A stretch of 64,000 nt of DNA from Phymorhynchus buccinoides (lineage: Eukaryota > Mollusca > Gastropoda > Neogastropoda > Raphitomidae), in the NCBI GenBank assembly GCA_017654935.2, contig CM065682.1, forward strand, positions 36,074,441 through 36,138,440. Reading direction: 5' to 3'. The notes beneath the pieces are model-generated. The model was not told where the DNA came from and did no database searches. It worked only from the letters and a program-made list of their open reading frames with translations. The position numbers were made by a program, and so were the translations under genes. This document shows positions 35,126 through 64,000 of this stretch, one piece after another. How positions within the stretch are numbered: position 1 is the stretch's first letter; every line of letters starts with the position of its first letter.

Positions 35126-36849
35126 GGAATCAGAAAACGTACAGACAGTAACAGTACAGATCAGACAGAACATGGCAGCAGACATAACATACACAGTACC
35201 GTAGTGACGAGTTGGTTAGCCTGCATACCAGCATAACTCGATCCCTACAACGACAGAACCAACAGACCAGACTTACGCCATACACATTGTTAATATCGGG
35301 TCTGCCTTTGTTTTGTGTTAATGAGCTAGAGTACTCGTCTGGCAATATAATCCGTATCTGGAAGCGCATCGATGTCTACCTTCATCAACTGGCTGCGCTT
35401 TTCTGGTGCACAACACACACTTGATGCACAGCAATGACGTAGAAGGTCATATATCCGCAGACTTACTCCACACACACCACATGCCCCGCGACAACTGCAT
35501 GCGCAATCTCGGCGCTACGCATTCACGCACGCATACAAGCGTTCGCATCCGCTGTGTAGATCTGGTCAACGGCACGTGTCAGGTTAGTCTTTAACCCTCA
35601 ATAAAGATCGCTTTGATCTTACACTTGATGTTACGAAAGAAAAACACACACATGCCCGCTGAACGGCCCCGCGACGACATACTCTCAAAGCTTATAAAGA
35701 TGTCATTTTTGGGACACGACACAACATTTTAACGCACACGAGCCTACGACATGCACACAGCCACACAGGACAATCGACACATCGGCGACCGCACACACGT
35801 ATGTCATTCGCACCAGTACACTCACTTGGCGTATAGTTGCTTTATTATTATCTCATTTTGGCGCAAGCCACAAAAAGCACTGTCCACAATACCGAGCAAT
35901 AAGGTTGGTGGTGAAAATTATCACTTTTTATGAATCGCGAATCGTGAAGTTCCATTGTAAATCGAGGCTAGTATATATGAACACATATGAGAGGCGAGCA
36001 GGGAAATGCCGCAAAACAACAACAAAGTGTCATGTTTTGTGTGATAAACTAACTCCACGATTTTCCTGCAATGAGAATCAGTCACTGTAAATTGTTGAAA
36101 ATTGAACAAAAGAAACTTATGTATGCCCGAGTATTGGGTAGTACTAGTAGTGTACCACCGAGTTGATGAAGTACTCATCATAGACGAAAAGGGGTTATCG
36201 GAAGCCACGCCTGTAGAATGCTTTGGCTGTGCATAACGGACGCCCCACGGTAAGGGCTGTGTATTCCCCCCCCCCCCCACCCCTCAATTCTTAAGCGACT
36301 TTGTGTGCCCCTAGGGTCTCATATTAATATTAACGTCAAATATTTGAAGCGTCTGCCGCAGAACGGTTCATCATGGAGGCATGCTGGCAGTACAGAGACA
36401 TACGAGGCATGAGCGATATTAATGGTCACGTAATAGCGCGTTCTATTACCGCGCGCACTCTTCCCCATGTGCGAACCCCATTGATAATATTTTTGGTATT
36501 TGGTATGTTGAGAATATTCAAGTCAAGAGGGACATATATCTCTGTGAATTAGGCTGCTTATTCCCCTTGGAGAGAGAGTCCCGCAAGGCAAGCGCTACCA
36601 TTTAAAAGTTATTTTGGGGGGGGTGGTGGGGGGGGGGGGGGGTGGGTCGGGGCAGGGTGAGGAGGGGGGGGGCAGACTGGGAAACCATAGCTATCAATTT
36701 GGCCATACCAGGCCAGCGGGATTTTCCCTAGCTCTTACTGACTTCATCTGCCGTGGATTTTTACGTGGTAAAAGCGCACGGGTCAGACTAGCTTTTAAGT
36801 CCCTATCGAAGACTCGAAGTCAGTTCAATTTCTGTCGAAATAGAAAAAA

Positions 36850-36950
36850 GGGCGAGGCCGGGATTCGAACCCGGGGCACTCACGCTGCTAGTCACGGAAT
36901 TACATGACCAGGAAGACGAACTCTTATACCCACTCTGCCACCTTTCTCCC
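36850..36950 (-). tRNA. tRNA-like / tRNA-derived unit with pol III terminator
   Basis: On the minus strand an A-box-like TGGCAGAGTGGG is followed by a B box GGTTCGAATCC within the perfect T arm CCGGGTTCGAATCCCGG, then CCTCGCCC and TTTTTT, a pol III terminator. The acceptor stem (GGGAGAA with CTCGCCC) pairs at 5 of 7 positions. The central arm is a 7-bp stem (CTGGTCA/TGACTAG) with a 10-base loop, not a normal anticodon arm. A degenerate tRNA or the head of a tRNA-derived SINE is more likely than a functional tRNA. Confidence 0.5.
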
Positions 36951-37394
36951 TAAGGGCAGGGTTCACATTAATGACGCGTTAAGTTCCGTACGGAAAAACC
37001 CCTAAAAGTGGAAGAAAGAAGCTAAAAGTTTACGCAGATAGGGAATTCGGACACGTGCGCAAATTCTTTTCCCTTCTTTGTTCACTTTTTTTTAGGATGC
37101 GCACGGGTTTTCGCACGTACTATCCGCTTTATGTGGTACGGCCTAAAGGTGTATGCCTTGCATATCACTGCGCGTTGCCATGGTAAAATAGTGCAAAATG
37201 GCATCAACGATTATTATAGCGACCGTCAGTGACGCGAGTGAAAACACAGTCCTCCCGCCAGTGGTTTCGTGGCGGAGGGCAACAGTCACTGGTAGGGGCA
37301 GCACGGGCAGCAGAGGCAGCAGCAAAGCCAGAAAGGTCGTGACCTGAGGCTGAAAGCCCGTGTCCTTGACTTGCAGCAGCAAAAGTCGAGGTCA

Positions 37395-39006
37395 CGAATA
37401 CAGCATTCGAGTAAGGAGCTGAACTGGGAAAAGGCACAACGGACAAGGTAGCTGCAAGGGACAATGGACAATTATTATGAAGAAATACATACATGGAATC
37501 AATGAATGAATCAAATCCAATGAATGAATGAATAAATTAATGGGGGAAAAATTAATTAAATAAACGGAAGAAAGCATCATCACAGAATCAGTAAGGATCT
37601 GAACTGGAAACAGGCACAATGAAACCATAAATACCTGCATAAATACATAAATACATGAATAACACATGAAGAATGAATAAATACAAAATAAATAAACAAA
37701 TAAATACATAACTAAATATATAAATAATAAACAGGAAAGCATCATCACAAAACAGTAAAGGAGCTGAGGAAAAGGCACACGGACAGTAACTGCAAGGGGC
37801 AATAAAAATATATATAAATGAATAAATAAATAAAATAAATAAATACATGAATGAATAAACAATAATTAAATGAATATTAATAAATAACGGAGAAAGCATT
37901 CATCACAGAATCAGTACGGAGCTGAAGTGAAATGCACACGGACAGCTATCGGAAAGGGACAATGGAAGATGTTTGAATAAATAAATGAAATGAATGAATG
38001 AATGAATGAATGAATGAAATGAATGAATGGAATGAATGATAGATAAAGGAGAAAATATTCATACAGACACTCAGTAAGAAACAGGCACGTATGGACAGCT
38101 AAACTGCAAGGACAATGGACAATTATATAAATAATAAATGCATGAATGAATGAATGACATGATAGAATGAACGAATACATGAATGAATGAATGAATGAAT
38201 GAAACGGAGAAAGTATTCATCACAAAATCAGTAAGGAGCTGAAATGAAAAGGACATGGACAGCTAACTGCAAGGGGCAATAAAAAAAGATATAAATAATC
38301 AAATAAATAAAATACATAAATAGAATAAATTAATGAATATTAAAAATAAACGAGAAAAAGCATCATCACAGAAACAGTAGGGAGTGAAGGGGAAAGCACA
38401 CGGACCAGCTATTGGAAAGGGACAATGGACGATTGTTGAATAATAAATGAATGAATGAATTGAGAATGAATGAAATGAATGAATGACATAAGAATAGATA
38501 AATGGGAGGAAAAGCATCATCACAGAATCCGTAAGGAGCTGAAGTGAAAGGCACACGACAGCTAACTGAAAGGGGCAATAAAAAATATATATAAATGAAT
38601 AAATAAATCAATAAATAAATAACATGCCATGGAATACTAAATAAATAAATGAAAATTATAATAACGGAGAAAGATTAATCACAGAATCGTAAGGAGCTGA
38701 AGTGGAAAAGGCACACGGACAGCTATCTGGAAGGGACAATGGAAGATGTTTGAATAAATAAATGAATGACTGAATGAATGTATGAATGAATGGAATGAAT
38801 GAATGAATGAAGATATGAATGATATGAATAGATAAACGGAAGAAAATATCATCACAGAATCAGTAAGGGAAACAGGCACATGGACAGCTAACGCAAGGGA
38901 CTAATCGGACAATATATAAATAAAATAAAATGCATGAATGAATGAATGAATGAATGAATGAAACGAATACATGAATGAATGAATGAATGAATGAACGGAG
39001 AAAGTA
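37395..39006. repeat. Second ~160-bp satellite array, abutting copy B
   Basis: About eleven units start near 37403, 37571, 37735, 37890, 38050, 38208, 38353, 38511, 38669, 38838 and 38999. Each has a complex part (GAGAAAGCATCATCACAGAA, TCAGTAAGGAGCTGAA, GGCACACGGACAGCTA, AAGGGACAATGGA) and a variable (TGAA)n/(TAAA)n part. The last unit is cut at AAAGTATCATC and runs directly into the first base of copy B. The sequence is unrelated to the intron 3 satellite. Confidence 0.92.
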
Positions 39007-42000
39007 TCATCAGGAATTCAATATTCTCTATACACGTTAGCTTAGGAAAAAACAAACACATAGCTTATTTTACCACAGCAGTGCAAAAGTTGAAAAAGTA
39101 TAGTTGATACAATAAAATCACATACTCAAGGTCAAAGGTCAAGGTCAATAAGGTATACTGAGGGGCTCATCAGCTTCATTAAAATAGTAGCACACAAATT
39201 TGAAGTGATCCTCTGACATTGTTCTTAAGATAATTGCCAGGCAAATGAAAGGACACAAAATCGTGATAGCCCTCTCCGCAGAGTGGCTGGGGGCTAATAA
39301 GTACAAAAATAGGATATAGTTCACATAGTTTGAATCATTTCAGCAAACTATACTACTTTTCTTACAGATAAAAGCATTAGATACAACATAATTACGGTAA
39401 GTGCATGTTTTAACAGTTCTTTAGAGTCCCATAGTGGCCATTTTGAATATTTCGTCATAGCTCAAAATGCCCAACATTTACAACTTGGCCTCCAACGGAT
39501 TTAGATTCAGCACCCTCAAATCATGTTAGATCGACACCTAATATACATCACAAAAGAAGGTCAAGCTCAATTTCCCCTGGACTACTACTAAACTAGGCCT
39601 ACTGACTACCCTTAACTAATTACCCCTAGACGAGATTTCAAGATAGCAGAGTACACAGAAGAAAAAAGGTCAGCGCATTTTGGCTAACTTTGAGCTAACA
39701 GTATGATTGCGTTCAGTTTTATGCTTGTCTGTGACTTTGAATTATGTCAGAGTTTACAATCCAGATCGATTTTGCATCATTCTGCACGTTATTTACGAGA
39801 AGCGTATAGGCCTTTAATAAAATACAGCTTAATGTTTGGTAAGAAAGGCAAGTGTGAAAATGCGGGAAGAGCCGAGAAATGTAGGGGTGGTGGCACATCA
39901 TGACCTTTACGAATTACCGACGATTTTTGGGGAAAAACTAGGGGAGAGCACTTCGTGAAAATTAGAGTTGTTTACCTCCATTACTCGGTCAAATACCATA
40001 GCAACAATGAAGTGAAAATGCGGGGAGAGCCGAGAAATGTAGGGGGGTGGCACATCATGACCTTTACCGACGATTTTGGGGGGAAAAAACTAGGGGAGAG
40101 CACTTCGTGAAAATTAGAGTTGGTTACCTCCATTACTCGGTCAAATACCATTGCAACAATGGCATCGAAGCTTGAAACCGTAGGATGCAAGTCAGTGACT
40201 TGCAAACATTTTTTTTGAAAAATTAGGGGTGGCCAGTTGCCACAAACTGATAAAACTTGCAAAATGTGACGTATAAATAACAAATTTTAGAATGACGCAC
40301 GATGTTCTAAGTGATGTATGTCCGCTCCAACACACGAGACAAGAGCTGGGGATCTACCTGATGGTAGAGTAACTTCCCCTGTTTGATCGATTGAATTAGG
40401 CAAGATCACTCCCACACACCATGAAATTACTCCCCTTCATTATGTCCGAACAATTCCTATTTATGTGATTGAAATTGGAAGCACTCATTAGAGTTGAGGG
40501 CCTGCATTGTTCAGCCCGGTTTTACTGGTCCATTCGTTGTTCTCAAAGGTAGCTTTACCATGGATCCATATTCTATGCCACATTTTGATTTTTTTTAAAT
40601 GGAAATCATGAGGGGATTATTAGCAAATTGTTAATCCTTTCTAAATGATAGTGAATCCCAAACTAGGAGGCATTTGCACTGGCTCTTACTAGTGCTGCAG
40701 TAAAGGGGGTCATTTAGCCTTTGGGGACCTTCCCCAACACTGGCTGTCTAAAATCTCTTTGGCCAGGAATGTTGGGATACCTTTGGGCAAGATGTCTTCA
40801 CTGCTAACACCATGCTCAGTTCTCCAGAATAGTTGTTGCCTTCTTTGCTGTCTGGAAGTCATGGCTAGTCAGACAGGATTGACTGCATACATATTTAGAA
40901 GTTTTAGATAATTGGTAGATTTCGATATGCTTTGTTTTACTAAGTGGCTGGTGAAATGATAATTATTTATTTGTTTTGATCAAATGTAATCGATTATAAC
41001 ATGTTTTATTCGCATTATTTAACAACAGCATGCCATCTCCACAGTTCCTTCATTCACGCACACATTCATCCATCAACTTTTTTTTTTTCGTAATACAAAG
41101 GAACAAATTTTAACATAGCAAAGTATTTTTGGTTGTTGTTGAGGGTGGCGGCCAGCAGGGCCTTCATCTACTCCCTTTTCCCCTTTTTTTCCTTTCTTGC
41201 AATCATTGTGCCCATCTCACTTATGCCCTATAACCAACAACTTAGAAAGAAAAAAAGAATACTACTACCAATAACAAAAACACAACAAAATACAAAAACA
41301 AAAAATACAACAAAATTAAAATAAACAAACAAACAAACGACAACAGCAACAAAGGGACATATCTAACACTAGCATATCTTAATTCTTTAGTTAACTATTT
41401 TCCACTTAACACCACACACACACACACACACTTGAATTTGAATCTCGGGGGGAAAGCCACCAATGCAACTATTTTGTAAATCATGACAACAATGCTGCGA
41501 AAATCGTCCATTCTTGGTCAAACTTGATTTTTTTTACCTTTAATAACACTTCTTATATTTCCCGCATTCTTTATGGATACAAGTAATGTTAGTAAGTTTA
41601 TTGTCGAGTAAAGCGCTATATACATGCACTACCATCATCATGATCATGATCATTATTATTAGGATTCTACTTTTCGGTAAAATACTACTGCATTTGTAAG
41701 AAGGTTTTTTTTTTCATTTTTTTTTTTCTTCCCACTTTTTTAGTCCAATTTGATTGAAATTTTCAGGAAAGTTGCGGGGTATTAAAGGATTGCCAAATTT
41801 GCAATATTAAACGATTTCACCGACAAATCGCAAAATCGGCAAAAATTCAATAACTCAAAAACGGCTGAACGGATTCGTTCATACTTACAGAATTTCCTCA
41901 AAAATAGATTTGCAACATTTCCGGTATTTACATAACCGGAAGTGCCCCAGCTATGGTCAGGCAGCTTTTGTTTGGTTCACGGAATAGCCAAAACCGAAAG

Positions 42001-42463
42001 TGACGTCACAAAACTAACTATTGTTTTTTTTAGCCCTTATTTCTGGCCCAGGTCTGAAAGGAGCTTCTTGATGATATGTTAAATAGTTTGGAAGTTATTC
42101 AAAGTTATGTAAATTGGGTTGCGTCACTTTTACTTATTTTCATTTATGGACTTGTTTCCCATCCAATTTCGCTGAGATGTGCAGGAAAACTGAAAGGCAC
42201 TATTATAACGCTACACTTTCAATATTAAACGGATTTGCCAATATTTGGCCGAAATATGGCAAAAATTGCCAATTGGGGCCAAACTTTAATCTTGAATGAC
42301 TCAAAAACAGAATACTTTGATATTTTCAGTATTTACTGTAGAGTAATATTGCAATACTTTCGTTATAAATTCGAACTTGAAGTGCCCACAAAAACGGCCG
42401 AGTTTGGCCAGATTTTAATATTGAACCATCATTACTTACTAGCTCAAAATTTATCTTTTTCAG

Positions 42464-63943
<21,480 letters not shown>

Positions 63944-64000
63944 GTAAGCTAATATGTTGGTTGGTTTGCCTTACACCATACATTTACTCCCCCGAAGACG

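Overview
This is a eukaryotic (animal) genomic window. It has long introns with GT/AG boundaries, dense microsatellites, satellites and degraded transposable elements, one 500-base N gap (26462-26961), and no prokaryotic-style gene packing. The repeat types and a secreted GH18 chitinase suggest a lophotrochozoan, most likely a mollusc; that assignment is inference.

The backbone is a large, recent tandem duplication. Copy A (about 4062-24930) and copy B (about 39007 to beyond the window end) align almost base for base over tens of kilobases. Each carries the first exons of a glycosyl hydrolase family 18 (chitinase/chitotriosidase-like) gene on the plus strand. I resolve six coding exons in copy B (42464-42527, 43891-44074, 46637-46889, 53700-53824, 54804-54927, 63743-63943), which join in frame to 317 codons and continue past the window. 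They include a signal peptide, the catalytic DGLDLDWE motif and the MTYDFHG motif. Copy A has the same first five exons, but its sixth exon has lost its splice acceptor and first codons and carries several frame-breaking indels, so copy A looks like a decaying duplicate or a badly assembled one.

The two copies also record later insertions and deletions. Copy A alone has a LINE 3' fragment (6267-6742) and a 2.47-kb LTR-like insert (16763-19236). Copy B alone has a 1.8-kb solo-LTR-like insert with a 5-bp target duplication (49704-51517), two short non-LTR tails (55006-55202, 56888-57546), and about 4.5 kb in intron 5 that includes a broken Penelope-like element (RT plus GIY-YIG). Just downstream of that element's coding region is a clear minimal hammerhead ribozyme motif (59765-59827, minus). 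Introns also hold Helitron-like hairpin/CTAG mini-repeats in (ATT)n, a pogo-like TIR element carrying a 41-bp minisatellite and long perfect palindromes, and a 160-bp satellite.

The 14 kb between the copies (24930-39007) is mostly unique or degraded sequence. It has a credible minus-strand terminal exon (27096-27391), two weaker candidate exons (30135-30233, 34992-35125), a foldback element (28028-28943), a tRNA-like pol III unit (36850-36950), and a second unrelated satellite of about 160 bp (37395-39006) that directly abuts the start of copy B. The first 4 kb holds a possible CpG/YY1-type promoter with a strong splice donor (2740-2887) and a partial LTR of the family that later inserted in copy B.
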